A stretch of 64,000 nucleotides of DNA from JAYPUA01 sp038133845 (GCA_038133845.1 JAYPUA010000013.1:10029-74028), one strand, 5' to 3'. Shown: positions 25,447 through 34,315, counted from the stretch's first letter. Program-made: numbers and translations. The notes: generated by a model from the letters alone, not told the origin.

Positions 25447-26454
25447 CTAGAAGTCCTCGTCGATCAGCTCGAGTTCGTCTCCAAAGTCTTCATCGTCCAG
25501 ATTGAAGTCGTCCTCAAAGTCCTCAGACTCTCCAAACATCGGTTCCTCTTCGGCCAGAGCGGCTCCACCGGCGGCGGCCACCACTCCCATGGCACCTCCA
25601 TCACCACCTCCCGAGGCTCCTTGAGGCTCGGAGAGCATGCAGCGCAAAACGGCCTGAGCCACAGTGGACAGGCTGACAGGCTGGGTGACAAAGTCCACGG
25701 CTCCCTGATTGATGGCGTGCAGGCGCGTCTCCAAAGGTGTGGGGGGCGCCAGGAAGAGAACCCGGGTTTCCGGGAACTGTTCGTAGGTTTGACGCATGGC
25801 GTTGAGCGATTCCTCCGGATTGCCCGGATCCCAAGCCATGACCACCACGTCGATCGGGTCGAGCTTCATCATCCGCCACAGGCTCTGCTTCTTGCTCATC
25901 ACCTCGGTCTCCAGTCCACAGCGCTCCAGCAGGTAGTTGCGGAGTGAAGTCGCTGGGCCTTCCTGCTCGCTCATGATCAGCACGAGTCGTCCGGAGAAGC
26001 TCATTGGAGTGAGGTCTTCTTCGGCAAACTCCACACTCAAGGCTCCTGCCTGCGGTTGCTCCAACTCCAGATATTCTCCAGAGGTGGTCTCCGCCTCTCC
26101 TGCGGCCGGCTTGGCTTCTTCCTCTTCAGAGAGCGGGTACTCCTCTCCGGTAGCGCTGGTGATGTAGTCTCGAAGGGACTCCTGTTCGTCCGGAGTGATC
26201 TCCACGAATTGCACGGCGGACTGGTAGTACCACTCGATGGGCCAGCACCAGCGGACCTTGCCGATCAATTCAAAATCCGGAGTGAAGCTGATCGTGACGG
26301 TCTCACCGTCAGAGAGGGAGTGTTCGCAGTGGAAGCGGACTCCGTTGAGGGAGATGTCGAGTCCTGTTGCTACAGGATCGGTCCATTCCGCAGTCCGAAC
26401 CTCAATGGTTTCTTCAAACAGGACTCGGAGAAATTGTCGTCGTTCGGCGCCCAT
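25447..26454 (-). CDS. PilZ domain fused to a degenerate receiver-like domain
   Basis: 335 residues in four parts. Residues 5-100 form a PilZ domain with the c-di-GMP-binding RxxxR (RRQFLR) and D/NxSxxG (DISLNG) motifs intact. An acidic linker follows (about 110-160). A receiver-like fold (about 160-290) begins RLVLIMSEQEGP and contains IDVVVMAWDPGN at the strand-3 position. Its conserved Lys-Pro is replaced by QP (VTQPVS), so phosphorylation chemistry is probably lost or altered. The tail is very acidic (ESEDFEDDFNLDDEDFGDE). It probably senses c-di-GMP and relays it by protein contacts. No GGDEF/EAL gene is nearby. Confidence 0.82.
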   Translation of the reverse strand: MGAERRQFLRVLFEETIEVRTAEWTDPVATGLDISLNGVRFHCEHSLSDGETVTISFTPDFELIGKVRWCWPIEWYYQSAVQFVEITPDEQESLRDYITSATGEEYPLSEEEEAKPAAGEAETTSGEYLELEQPQAGALSVEFAEEDLTPMSFSGRLVLIMSEQEGPATSLRNYLLERCGLETEVMSKKQSLWRMMKLDPIDVVVMAWDPGNPEESLNAMRQTYEQFPETRVLFLAPPTPLETRLHAINQGAVDFVTQPVSLSTVAQAVLRCMLSEPQGASGGGDGGAMGVVAAAGGAALAEEEPMFGESEDFEDDFNLDDEDFGDELELIDEDF

Positions 26455-26553
26455 GGAATTCGCAAGAAGAGAGTCAGGATTTCAAGCCTTATGGCAGTAT
26501 TCAGTCAGTAGGATTATCACTATCTGAAGTCGGAGTAAAGCTTTCGAAGCGGT

Positions 26554-27297
26554 TCAGGCGTTTTCAGATGCCTCAAAGCGGTTCAGGAGGGTGAGATCCG
26601 GAGGCTTCCCGGCCTCAACCGAGACCGCTGCCAGCGCGATCCGGTTTTCAGTATCCAGCGCCTCCCAGTACTGCCGAGCCACCTCCCTGGGGTTCTTTCC
26701 CAACGGAAACAGCAGAGGATTTCGGGAGAAGGAGGGGAGGGGGGAACCGTCGTGGTCGTACGTGGTCAGTCCCAACCCCAACCCCGGAGGCAACTCTGGA
26801 AAGGCGAACGAGCGGTGTTCCGGCTGATCCTCCCACCCCAGCTTCCGAATCAGGGAGAAGCGAAAGCGCACCTGGGGATGCTTCAGGTCCAGCAGCCCGC
26901 TGATTCTTGGTGTGTAGTTTGGAGCGTCCGGTTCATGGCGCTCGGAAAGCAGCGCCTCTTCAAAGCTCTGCCGCTCCTTCAGTCCGGAGGCCAGCGTCTC
27001 CGTTTGGCTCCCGTTGCTGACCACCCACCCCTGAGGAACCGGACAGAGGGCCCGATAGATGATCAAGGAGGGATCCTGCACTTTTGAAGGATCTGCGGCC
27101 TCGGTACGCAGCTGTCCGGACTCCCAGACCAACCTCCGGTTGCGGCTGTGTTCGCTACGTCCCATGATCCAGTACACGATCATCCAGGAGTTGGCATCCG
27201 CCCTGCCCAGGATCAGTCCCCGTCCCGGATAGGCGTTCTCTGCGAGATGTTGTCTCAGGTTCCCTGCAGCCTGCTCGTGCAGGCCTTCAGTACTCAT
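26554..27297 (-). CDS. IMP cyclohydrolase-like protein of the PurO type
   Basis: Starting at the ATG at 27297 gives 247 residues and an 11-base overlap with the end of the RNase G gene; the longer frame is antisense to rng codons. Motifs match archaeal PurO: YPGRGLILGR near residue 23, YWIMGRSEHSRNR (42-54), VVSNGSQTET (92-101) and the D-x-NYTPRI block (125-132). PurO closes the purine ring (FAICAR to IMP) in archaea, whereas most bacteria use PurH. Bacterial relatives may have this activity or another ring-closing role. The overlap implies coupled expression with RNase G. Confidence 0.72.
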   Translation of the reverse strand: MSTEGLHEQAAGNLRQHLAENAYPGRGLILGRADANSWMIVYWIMGRSEHSRNRRLVWESGQLRTEAADPSKVQDPSLIIYRALCPVPQGWVVSNGSQTETLASGLKERQSFEEALLSERHEPDAPNYTPRISGLLDLKHPQVRFRFSLIRKLGWEDQPEHRSFAFPELPPGLGLGLTTYDHDGSPLPSFSRNPLLFPLGKNPREVARQYWEALDTENRIALAAVSVEAGKPPDLTLLNRFEASENA

Positions 27298-28777
27298 AGA
27301 CCTCGAACTGCTCGTGGTGCAGAGACTCTGAAGGCTTGACCACAATCGGCTGACCCACCTCCTGCTCCAACTCCTGGACGGATTCTCGCTCCTCGGTCTG
27401 CAGATACTGAAAGACGTCCGGGTGGACATAGACGCTCACGGAGCCCTTGCCGTTCAGCTGGCAGGTGCGGCGGATCTCCCGGAAGATCTCATAAGTGACC
27501 GTCTGAGGGGACTTGATCTGGCCGGTGCCGTCACAGTAGGGGCAGGGGTCGCACAGGTAGCGGCTCAGATTCTCCCGGTCACGCTTGCGGGTCATCTCGA
27601 CCAGCCCCATCTCGCTGATTTGCAGGATCTTGCTGCGGGCCTTGTCGTTCCGCAGGTGGTCCTTGAGGGTCTGGTAGACCATCTGCCGGTGCTGTGCAGA
27701 CTCCATGTCGATGAAGTCGATGATGATGATCCCGCCGATGTTACGCAGTTGAAGCTGATAGACGATCTCTTCTGCCGCTTCCAGGTTGGTCCGGAGAATC
27801 GTCTTCTCGTGGCTCTCCTTGCCCACGAATCTCCCGGTGTTCACGTCGATCGCGGTCAAGGCCTCGGTCTGGTCGATGATCAGGTACCCTCCGGAGCGCA
27901 GCCAGACCTTCTGGCTCAGAGCGCGGTCGATCTCGGCCTCGATGCCGTAATAGTCGAAGATCGGAGCTTCCCGATCAAAAAGCTCGACCATGGAGGCGTA
28001 GCGGGGCAGGAAGTTGCGCACGAACTGTCGGACCTCCTGATAGCGCTGCTTGTGATCGAGGACGAGCCGGCGTACGTCTGTGGAGAACATGTCCCGAATG
28101 GTCCGGAAGATGACGTTCAGGTCCGAGTGCAGCAGTGCCGGAGCCTCGACCTGTCGGTAGCGCTCCAGGATGTCCTCCCACAGCGAAACCAAGTAGTTGA
28201 TGTCCGAGTGCAGATCCTCCTCCGTTCGGCCGTCTGCGACGGTTCGGATGATGAATCCTCCGACCTCCGGACGCAGCTTGGCGACCAGGTTCTTCAGTCG
28301 TGCCCGCTCGCGATCGTCCGAGATCTGGCGTGACACCCCGAGCGTAGTGGACGCCGGCATGTACACCAGATTGCGTCCGGGAAGGGAGATGTGGTTGGTG
28401 ATCCGGGCTCCCTTGGTCCCGATCGGCCCTTTGGAAACCTGCACGAGGACGTCCTGCCCTTCCTGCAGGATGCTCTCGATGTTTCCCTCCTTGGCCTTCT
28501 TGCGAGCAGGGCGGCTTGGCTCTTCCTCGTCCTCATCAATCAACTCCCGGTGGTCCAGGATGTCGTCAATGTAGAGGAATGCGGCCCGCTCTACGCCGAT
28601 GTCCACAAAGGCAGACTCCATTCCGGGGAGTACTTTCAGGACCCGGCCTTTGTAGATGTTCCCGACGAGCCGCTGTTCCCGGTCGCGTTCGTGGAAGAGT
28701 TCGCAGAGCATCCCGCCTTCCATCACGGCAACGCGTGTTTCGTGCGGGGCATAATTGACGATGATGTCTTTTGCCAT
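27287..28777 (-). CDS. rng: Ribonuclease G/E family endoribonuclease
   Basis: 496 residues, the length of RNase G; the long RNase E C-terminal scaffold is absent. In order there are an S1 RNA-binding domain (GNIYKGRVLKVLPGMESAFVDIG), a 5' sensor/RNase-H-like region, and the DNase I-like catalytic part. The metal-binding Asp residues lie in AIDVNTGRF and IIIDFIDM. The zinc-link CPYCDGTG near the end mediates dimer contacts. The enzyme cuts single-stranded A/U-rich RNA, matures 16S rRNA 5' ends and degrades mRNA. The pdxJ gene lies 64 bases upstream on the same strand. Confidence 0.95.
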   Translation of the reverse strand: MAKDIIVNYAPHETRVAVMEGGMLCELFHERDREQRLVGNIYKGRVLKVLPGMESAFVDIGVERAAFLYIDDILDHRELIDEDEEEPSRPARKKAKEGNIESILQEGQDVLVQVSKGPIGTKGARITNHISLPGRNLVYMPASTTLGVSRQISDDRERARLKNLVAKLRPEVGGFIIRTVADGRTEEDLHSDINYLVSLWEDILERYRQVEAPALLHSDLNVIFRTIRDMFSTDVRRLVLDHKQRYQEVRQFVRNFLPRYASMVELFDREAPIFDYYGIEAEIDRALSQKVWLRSGGYLIIDQTEALTAIDVNTGRFVGKESHEKTILRTNLEAAEEIVYQLQLRNIGGIIIIDFIDMESAQHRQMVYQTLKDHLRNDKARSKILQISEMGLVEMTRKRDRENLSRYLCDPCPYCDGTGQIKSPQTVTYEIFREIRRTCQLNGKGSVSVYVHPDVFQYLQTEERESVQELEQEVGQPIVVKPSESLHHEQFEVYEY

Positions 28778-28841
28778 GAGGGGCAGTCCCTTGCCTTTGG
28801 TGCAGTTGAAGCCTCCATCCCGGAGGACTGAAGAGTGGGGT

Positions 28842-29570
28842 CTAAGCCTGGGGGACAGAGTCCCGGATCAGGTCCAGCATGTCGCGCACGGCCGTGTGCA
28901 TTCCGGAGAACACCGCACGGCTCACGATGCTGTGGCCGATGTTCAGCTCCCGGACGTGAGGAAGCTGGCAGATGCGCTGGGTGTTTTGGTAGTTCAGCCC
29001 GTGCCCGGCATTGACCTGCAGCCCGAGTGCATGGGCCTGCAGCGCGGCTTGATGCAGGCGCTGATATTCCGCCTCCTGCTGACTGCCCCGGGCGTTGGCA
29101 TAGCTTCCGGTGTGCAGCTCGATGTCGTCGGCACCAACCGCCTGACTGGCCTCGATCTGCCTTGGGTCCGGATCGACAAACAAGCTGACCCGAATGTTCT
29201 GCTCTTGGAGTCTCGCAATTCCACGCCGCAGCAGTTCCGGCTCGCGGGTAACGTCCAGTCCACCTTCGGTGGTCACCTCTTCCCGGCGTTCAGGAACCAG
29301 CGTGACGACCTCCGGATTCACCTCCAGCGCGATGGACAGCATCTCCTCCGTCACGGCCATCTCCAAGTTCATGATGGTCTGGATGACCTGCCGCAACAGC
29401 CGGACGTCCCGGTCGCTGATGTGTCGACGGTCCTCTCGCAAGTGGACCGTGACTCCCTGTGCCCCGGCTTGCTCCACCAGCGGGACCACATGCATGGGGT
29501 CTGGCTCCTGTCCGCGTCGAGCTTGACGAATGGTGGCGACGTGATCGATGTTGACGTGTAGGGAGATCAA
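28842..29570 (-). CDS. pdxJ: Pyridoxine 5'-phosphate synthase
   Basis: Makes pyridoxine 5'-phosphate from 1-deoxyxylulose 5-phosphate and 3-amino-2-oxopropyl phosphate in the deoxyxylulose-dependent vitamin B6 pathway. The 242-residue TIM barrel shows the family blocks LHVNIDHVATIRQARRG, VTVHLREDRRHI (catalytic His/Glu/Arg), FVDPDPRQIEAS, IELHTGSYA and NAGHGLNYQN. It lies 47 bases downstream of cdaR on the same strand, an arrangement also seen around cdaA in deltaproteobacteria. Confidence 0.96.
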   Translation of the reverse strand: MISLHVNIDHVATIRQARRGQEPDPMHVVPLVEQAGAQGVTVHLREDRRHISDRDVRLLRQVIQTIMNLEMAVTEEMLSIALEVNPEVVTLVPERREEVTTEGGLDVTREPELLRRGIARLQEQNIRVSLFVDPDPRQIEASQAVGADDIELHTGSYANARGSQQEAEYQRLHQAALQAHALGLQVNAGHGLNYQNTQRICQLPHVRELNIGHSIVSRAVFSGMHTAVRDMLDLIRDSVPQA

Positions 29571-29617
29571 GATTCCTCAGAGGAAAAAGTTGATGGCGGG
29601 GTCCGGGAGACTGGGGG

Positions 29618-30529
29618 TCATTGAGAGAGGCGCTCCGATTTGACCCAGAGCGAGACTGTGGGCCACTGCTGGAGCAGCGCGACCTCCTCTGGGAGGACCA
29701 CCTCGGGGGTAACCTTGTAGCTCCCCGGACCGAAGCTTTCCACGTCGACCACTCCATACAACTCCTCGCTGGAGAGTTCGTTGATCAGGTCCGCGGGGCC
29801 CTCCAGAAAAACGTTGAAGGCCGAGGGGTTGATCAGGCTGACGTATGTCGTATTTCTAAGATAAATCGGAACATTGTCAAACCGTTTCTTGAGCGGCAGG
29901 CCTTTGACCCTCACGTGAGCGATAAAGGCCTTGCCCTGTGGCTCGATGACCTGCAGGTCCTGCTTGGGCAAATCGAGCTGAACGGTGAACTCGGTATCGG
30001 AACTGAGTTCCCGGAGGTCGATCTCGGAAGTCATCACCTCTTCCAGACGCTCCAACTCTTCTCGGGTTCCCCGGATGGTGATGGATTCGGGGTCCATGCT
30101 GACCGAGTCCAGCAGGTAGCCCTTGGCGACACGCCCCTGATACCGTGCTCGCACTGGGACTTGCTTTTCCACCAGCTCCTCAATGGTCAGCCGGACCTGT
30201 GCCGGGGTGATGCGGGCCACCCGGACATGGGAGGGTGCCTGAATGTTGGACTCGGTGAGGGTGTAGTCGAAGGTTCCCTCAGAGACGTTGGAGAGGTCGA
30301 GGATTGCCTGAATCTCCAGCGGGTTGATCAGGTTCCCCCGGCTCTGAGTCTCCACGGAAATGTTGACCTGTGCCGGTTCGGCGGTGACCTGAAACTGTGA
30401 GCCCAGGTTCTTGAAGGCCACCGGCGAGAAGAAACTCATCTGCACCGGATCGGTGGCCTGCTTGGAAATCGCCCAGACGAAGAAGGCAATCCCGACGGCG
30501 ATCAACTTGTACTGCAGGTTCTCACGCAT
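29618..30529 (-). CDS. cdaR: YbbR-domain protein, CdaA regulator (CdaR-like)
   Basis: Starting at the ATG at 30529, which overlaps the cdaA stop (ATGA), gives 303 residues; the longer frame is out-of-frame cdaA sequence. An N-terminal membrane anchor (LQYKLIAVGIAFFVWAIS) is followed by periplasmic YbbR repeats. These carry the family turns ITPAQVRLTIEELVEKQVPV, KGYLLDSVSMDPESITIRG and the second-repeat NPSAFNVFLEGP. In Gram-positives CdaR binds CdaA and modulates c-di-AMP synthesis at the membrane. The overlapping order supports the same partnership here. Confidence 0.88.
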   Translation of the reverse strand: MRENLQYKLIAVGIAFFVWAISKQATDPVQMSFFSPVAFKNLGSQFQVTAEPAQVNISVETQSRGNLINPLEIQAILDLSNVSEGTFDYTLTESNIQAPSHVRVARITPAQVRLTIEELVEKQVPVRARYQGRVAKGYLLDSVSMDPESITIRGTREELERLEEVMTSEIDLRELSSDTEFTVQLDLPKQDLQVIEPQGKAFIAHVRVKGLPLKKRFDNVPIYLRNTTYVSLINPSAFNVFLEGPADLINELSSEELYGVVDVESFGPGSYKVTPEVVLPEEVALLQQWPTVSLWVKSERLSQ

Positions 30530-31419
30530 CAACCGGCCTCCGACAGGACCTTGGATGTCTGGGGCTCTGCGGCAGGGTCCTTGACGGAGTCCGCGTCTTC
30601 TGCAGACTCGGGGCGCTCCATTGGGAACTGCCCCTCCAGTCCTGCGGGCTCCTTCCCGGCGAGCAGGTCGAAGAGTCCCTCTCGGAGCTGTTCCGGAGTG
30701 CCCCGGAACAGTCGACCGCGATGGGCCAAGCTCAGCTCCTTGCGCTCCTCGGAGACAACCAGCACCACTGCGTCGGTCTCTTCCGTCAGTCCGATGGCCG
30801 CTCGGTGGCGTGTTCCGAGAATCGAGCTGATCTTGCTGTTCATGGAAACCGGCAGCAGGCACTGCGCGGCGACCAGCCCGCCCTTGCGGCTGATCAGGAC
30901 TGCGCCGTCGTGCAGGGGGGAGGTGGGGTGAAAGATGCTCAGCAGCAGCTCCTCACTGACCTGGGCCTCCAGCAACGTCCCGCGCTCGGTGTAGTTGCGC
31001 AGGCCTACCTCTCGCTCCAGGACGATCAAGGCACCGATGCGCTGGCGTGCCATGACGCGGCAGGCCTGAAGGATCTGCTCCACCGCGTCGCGCTGCTGGC
31101 GGTCGTTGTCCCGAAACAGCGTGAAGAGCCCAATGTGAGCAAGGGCGTTCCGGATGTCGGCCTGAAAGAGCACCACGAGCACCAGGACCAGCGAGCTGGC
31201 CAAGTTGTCGAGCAGGAGTCGAGTGGCGTTGAGTTGAAGGTAGGCCGAGATGAGGTAGAGGGCGAGCAGCAGGACAAACCCCATCAGCATGGGGATGGTC
31301 CGGGTTCCCTTGATAAGGATCAGGATGCGATAGAAGATGATCGAGAGCAGGCTGATGTCCAGCAGATCCTGCCAGCGCAGATCTGAGAAATTCAGCCAAT
31401 GAGTCAGTTCAGGCCCCAC
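30529..31419 (-). CDS. cdaA: Diadenylate cyclase CdaA (c-di-AMP synthase)
   Basis: A 296-residue protein with three N-terminal membrane helices (LLSIIFYRILILIKG, MLMGFVLLLALYLIS, ASSLVLVLVVLFQ) and a cytoplasmic DAC domain. The DAC signatures are present: HPTSPLHDGAV (DGA at 171-173) and ILGTRHRAAIG (GTRHR at 202-206). It should condense two ATP into c-di-AMP, a messenger for osmolyte and wall homeostasis. A poorly conserved acidic extension follows residue 255. It sits between ftsH and cdaR on the same strand. The usual GlmM partner is not adjacent. Confidence 0.95.
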   Translation of the reverse strand: MGPELTHWLNFSDLRWQDLLDISLLSIIFYRILILIKGTRTIPMLMGFVLLLALYLISAYLQLNATRLLLDNLASSLVLVLVVLFQADIRNALAHIGLFTLFRDNDRQQRDAVEQILQACRVMARQRIGALIVLEREVGLRNYTERGTLLEAQVSEELLLSIFHPTSPLHDGAVLISRKGGLVAAQCLLPVSMNSKISSILGTRHRAAIGLTEETDAVVLVVSEERKELSLAHRGRLFRGTPEQLREGLFDLLAGKEPAGLEGQFPMERPESAEDADSVKDPAAEPQTSKVLSEAG

Positions 31420-31470
31420 GGAATGCCAATGTGCTGTAAAACGAAGTGATGCGGGGCGTAGGGCCCCGTC

Positions 31471-33267
31471 CTATGCGGTTCCTTTGGCGTGTTGCAGAAT
31501 CTGAACCACTTCATCCCCATCGATGGTCTCCTTCTCGATCAGGCTCTGTGCGATCTGTTCGAGGGCGCTGGCGTGGGTTTTCAGGATCGAGCAAGCCCGC
31601 TCGTAGCATTCGTTGAGCAGCTTGCGGACCTCTTCATCAATCATCCGCGAGGTGGCGTTGCTCAGGCTTCGGTGCTGTTGCAGATCCCGTCCGAGGAACA
31701 TCTGCCCGCCTTCGGAGTAGGCGATCGGTCCCATGCGTTCGTTCATGCCCCACTGGCAGATCATTTTCCGGGCCAGCTCCGTGGCCTTTTTCAAATCATC
31801 ACTCGCTCCAGTGGTAAAGCGGCTGAAGATCAGGTCTTCTGCAGCACGCCCGCCCATGATCATGGCGATCTGTCCGAGGAGACCGAGTCGGTTGTAGCTG
31901 TGGCGGTCCTCCTCCGGAAGCAGCATGGTGACTCCGAGAGCACGTCCGCGAGGAATGATGGTCACCTTGTGGACCGGGTCAACCTCCTTGAGGGCGGCAG
32001 CGACCAGCGCGTGCCCAGCCTCATGATATGCCGTGGTGCGTTTCTCCTCGTCGGTGATCAGCATGCTGCGACGCTCGGCTCCCATGAGGACCTTGTCCTT
32101 GGCGTGCTCGAAGTCCGACATGCCGACACGTTCCTTGTTCATGCGTGCAGCCCAGAGTGCGGCCTCATTGGCCAGGTTCGCCAAGTCGGCTCCGGTGAAC
32201 CCGGGCGTCCCCCGGGCGATGACCTGCAGGTTGACGTCGCTGTCCAACTCCAGATCCTTGGTGTGCACCTTGAGGATGGCCTCCCGCCCCACAATGTCGG
32301 GCTTGGGAACCACGACGTGTCGGTCAAAACGTCCCGGGCGCAGCAAGGCTGGATCCAGCACGTCCGGACGGTTCGTCGCGGCGATGACGATGATGCCTTC
32401 GTTGGGCGCAAAGCCGTCCATCTCGACCAGCAACTGATTGAGCGTCTGTTCTCGCTCGTCATTGCCTCCTCCCAGTCCGGCTCCGCGGCTCCGCCCGACA
32501 GCGTCGATTTCATCAATGAAGATGATGCAGGGAGCATTCTTCTTCCCCTGCTCAAACAGATCCCGGACACGGCTGGCCCCAACTCCAACGAACATCTCGA
32601 CAAAGTCGGAGCCGCTGATGCTGAAGAAAGGCACGCCGGCCTCTCCGGCAATCGCCTTGGCCAGCAGAGTTTTCCCGGTCCCCGGATCTCCCATCAGCAA
32701 AACACCACGCGGGATCTCTCCTCCCAGACGTTCGAACTTCTGAGGGTCCGAGAGGAAGTCCACGATCTCCGAAACCTCTTCTCTGGACTCGTCAATCCCC
32801 TGGACATCAGCAAAGGTGATCGGATTGTCCTTCTTCTCCAGCATCCGGGTTCGGATTTTGCCGAAACTCATCATCCGGCTTCCGCCCCCTTGCATCTGGC
32901 GCATGAAGAAGATCCAGATCCCAATGATCAGGAGCATGGGGAGCCAACTGTTCAGAATGGCGAGGAACAGGCTGCCTTGCTCCGGAGGCTCAACCCGGAC
33001 CCGGATCTGCTGCTCGTCAAGCATCTCGAAGAGGGCCGGATAGTGGGGGGCCTGGGTCTGGAAGCGCCCGTTCGATTCACTCAGCCCGATCAGTGTCCGT
33101 CCTCGGACGACGACCTCCAGAATGGTTCCGGACTCGACTTGGCCCAGGAAGTCTGAAAAAGGAACCTGACGATCGGCAGCGGGGCGGTTGCCCACCACGT
33201 TGAAGAGCAAGAGCATCACGAGGCCAATGACCAGCCAAATGCCGATGTTTCGCACAAATGAGTTCAT
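31471..33267 (-). CDS. ftsH: ATP-dependent membrane metalloprotease FtsH
   Basis: 598 residues with two N-terminal membrane helices (about 10-26 and 104-122) around a periplasmic domain. The AAA module has Walker A GDPGTGKT (193-200), Walker B IIFIDEIDAVG and second-region-of-homology arginines (RPDVLDPALLRPGRFD). The peptidase domain carries the zinc motif HEAGH (about 417). The enzyme extracts and degrades membrane and regulatory proteins. It is divergent from nadK across 235 bases and may share transcripts with cdaA downstream (51-base gap). Confidence 0.97.
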   Translation of the reverse strand: MNSFVRNIGIWLVIGLVMLLLFNVVGNRPAADRQVPFSDFLGQVESGTILEVVVRGRTLIGLSESNGRFQTQAPHYPALFEMLDEQQIRVRVEPPEQGSLFLAILNSWLPMLLIIGIWIFFMRQMQGGGSRMMSFGKIRTRMLEKKDNPITFADVQGIDESREEVSEIVDFLSDPQKFERLGGEIPRGVLLMGDPGTGKTLLAKAIAGEAGVPFFSISGSDFVEMFVGVGASRVRDLFEQGKKNAPCIIFIDEIDAVGRSRGAGLGGGNDEREQTLNQLLVEMDGFAPNEGIIVIAATNRPDVLDPALLRPGRFDRHVVVPKPDIVGREAILKVHTKDLELDSDVNLQVIARGTPGFTGADLANLANEAALWAARMNKERVGMSDFEHAKDKVLMGAERRSMLITDEEKRTTAYHEAGHALVAAALKEVDPVHKVTIIPRGRALGVTMLLPEEDRHSYNRLGLLGQIAMIMGGRAAEDLIFSRFTTGASDDLKKATELARKMICQWGMNERMGPIAYSEGGQMFLGRDLQQHRSLSNATSRMIDEEVRKLLNECYERACSILKTHASALEQIAQSLIEKETIDGDEVVQILQHAKGTA

Positions 33268-33453
33268 GTCACCTTGGGGTCTGTGTTACTAAGGAAGTCG
33301 GAGAGGCGTGAAAATGGTAAATTGCGATCCAGGGCCTCGACCGGAGTCCCTTCATGGGAAAGTGTTGCTGCTTTCAAAAAACCGTAGCAAAATCGTTCCA
33401 TATTTCCGGAGGAATGGCAAGAACCGCCAGCGCACTCCGGCAGGTTCCGAATC

Positions 33454-33479
33454 GGTGCATGAAACAAGGACCATGCACC
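33454..33479. promoter_or_regulatory. 8-bp perfect inverted repeat in the ftsH-nadK divergent region
   Basis: GGTGCATG-10 bases-CATGCACC lies 24 bases before the nadK start and 187 bases upstream of ftsH. It may be an operator or a leader hairpin just upstream of the nadK ribosome site. The regulator, if any, is unknown. Confidence 0.4.
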
Positions 33480-33502
33480 CACCACGCCGATAGGTCATTC
33501 CT

Positions 33503-34315
33503 GTGCTCCAAGCCCCCCCGACCCCTTTGGAACTCAAGCGCATTGGCATCTTCACCAGCATGGCAGAGTTGCCTGAACTGCTGCATCGCATGGAGGAGTG
33601 GGCACGCCCGCACGGAATTGAGGTGATCCCTCTGGAGTGGCAGGGGGGCACCTCCACTCCGGTGGACCTGACGATCGTGTTTGGTGGCGATGGTTCGGTG
33701 CTTTCAGCTCTGGTGAACTATCCCACGCCCCCAGTACTGGCCATCAACTATGGCACCGTGGGCTTCCTGACTGCCGGAGACCGAGAGGAGCTTTGGGAAC
33801 TTTTGGGGCAGCTCCTCAACGGGCAGTACGTCATCAGCGAGCGGTCGATGCTGGAGTGCCTGCACCCTCAGGGCACCGCCTATGCGGTGAACGAGGTGGT
33901 CATCAAGGGCGCGACCCGGATGATCACAGTGGAGTTGCACATCAACGACCACCCCATCCGGAAAATTCGGGGCGATGGGGTGATCGTCGGGACGGCAACC
34001 GGGAGTACCGCCTACCTGCTGGCCGCCGGATCTCCGATCGTGATGCCGGAGCTGCGCTGCATGATCGTCAGCGGCCTCAACGAGTACGACTTTCGGGCCC
34101 GCCAGTTAGTGGTCACCAGCGACTCGCACATTCGGCTCAAGATCGACCCGAACACGAGGGAACATGACATTTACCTCTCGGTAGACGGGAAGAACAAACT
34201 GGCCCTTTCCACCAATGAAGAGGTCTATATCCGTGAGTCGAACCGGAGAGCACGGCTGCTGTTTCCGGAGTCCAGCTACTTCTTCCAGAACCTCTTCTCT
34301 CGGCTTTCCTGGTGA
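33503..34315 (+). CDS. nadK: NAD kinase
   Basis: Phosphorylates NAD to NADP. The 270 residues contain the family markers in order: VFGGDGSVLSAL (GGDG at 61-64), NYGTVGFLTAG, the NE motif in AVNEVVIKG, GDGVIVGTATGSTAYLLAAGSP, and the C-terminal strand block VDGKNKLALS. I keep the GTG at 33503, although an in-frame TTG at 33527 would also preserve the fold; the ribosome site is weak for both. The stop overlaps the start of the next gene (GTGA). Confidence 0.93.
   Translation: MLQAPPTPLELKRIGIFTSMAELPELLHRMEEWARPHGIEVIPLEWQGGTSTPVDLTIVFGGDGSVLSALVNYPTPPVLAINYGTVGFLTAGDREELWELLGQLLNGQYVISERSMLECLHPQGTAYAVNEVVIKGATRMITVELHINDHPIRKIRGDGVIVGTATGSTAYLLAAGSPIVMPELRCMIVSGLNEYDFRARQLVVTSDSHIRLKIDPNTREHDIYLSVDGKNKLALSTNEEVYIRESNRRARLLFPESSYFFQNLFSRLSW

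Noticed and set aside
29618..30862. Long version of the YbbR-domain protein beginning at 30862
   Set aside because: The extra N-terminal 111 residues are the out-of-frame reading of cdaA; the ATG at 30529 gives the membrane anchor and an ATGA overlap.
31489..33156. Long plus-strand frame opposite ftsH
   Set aside because: Shadow of ftsH; no domain signature, and the opposite strand has intact Walker and HEAGH motifs.
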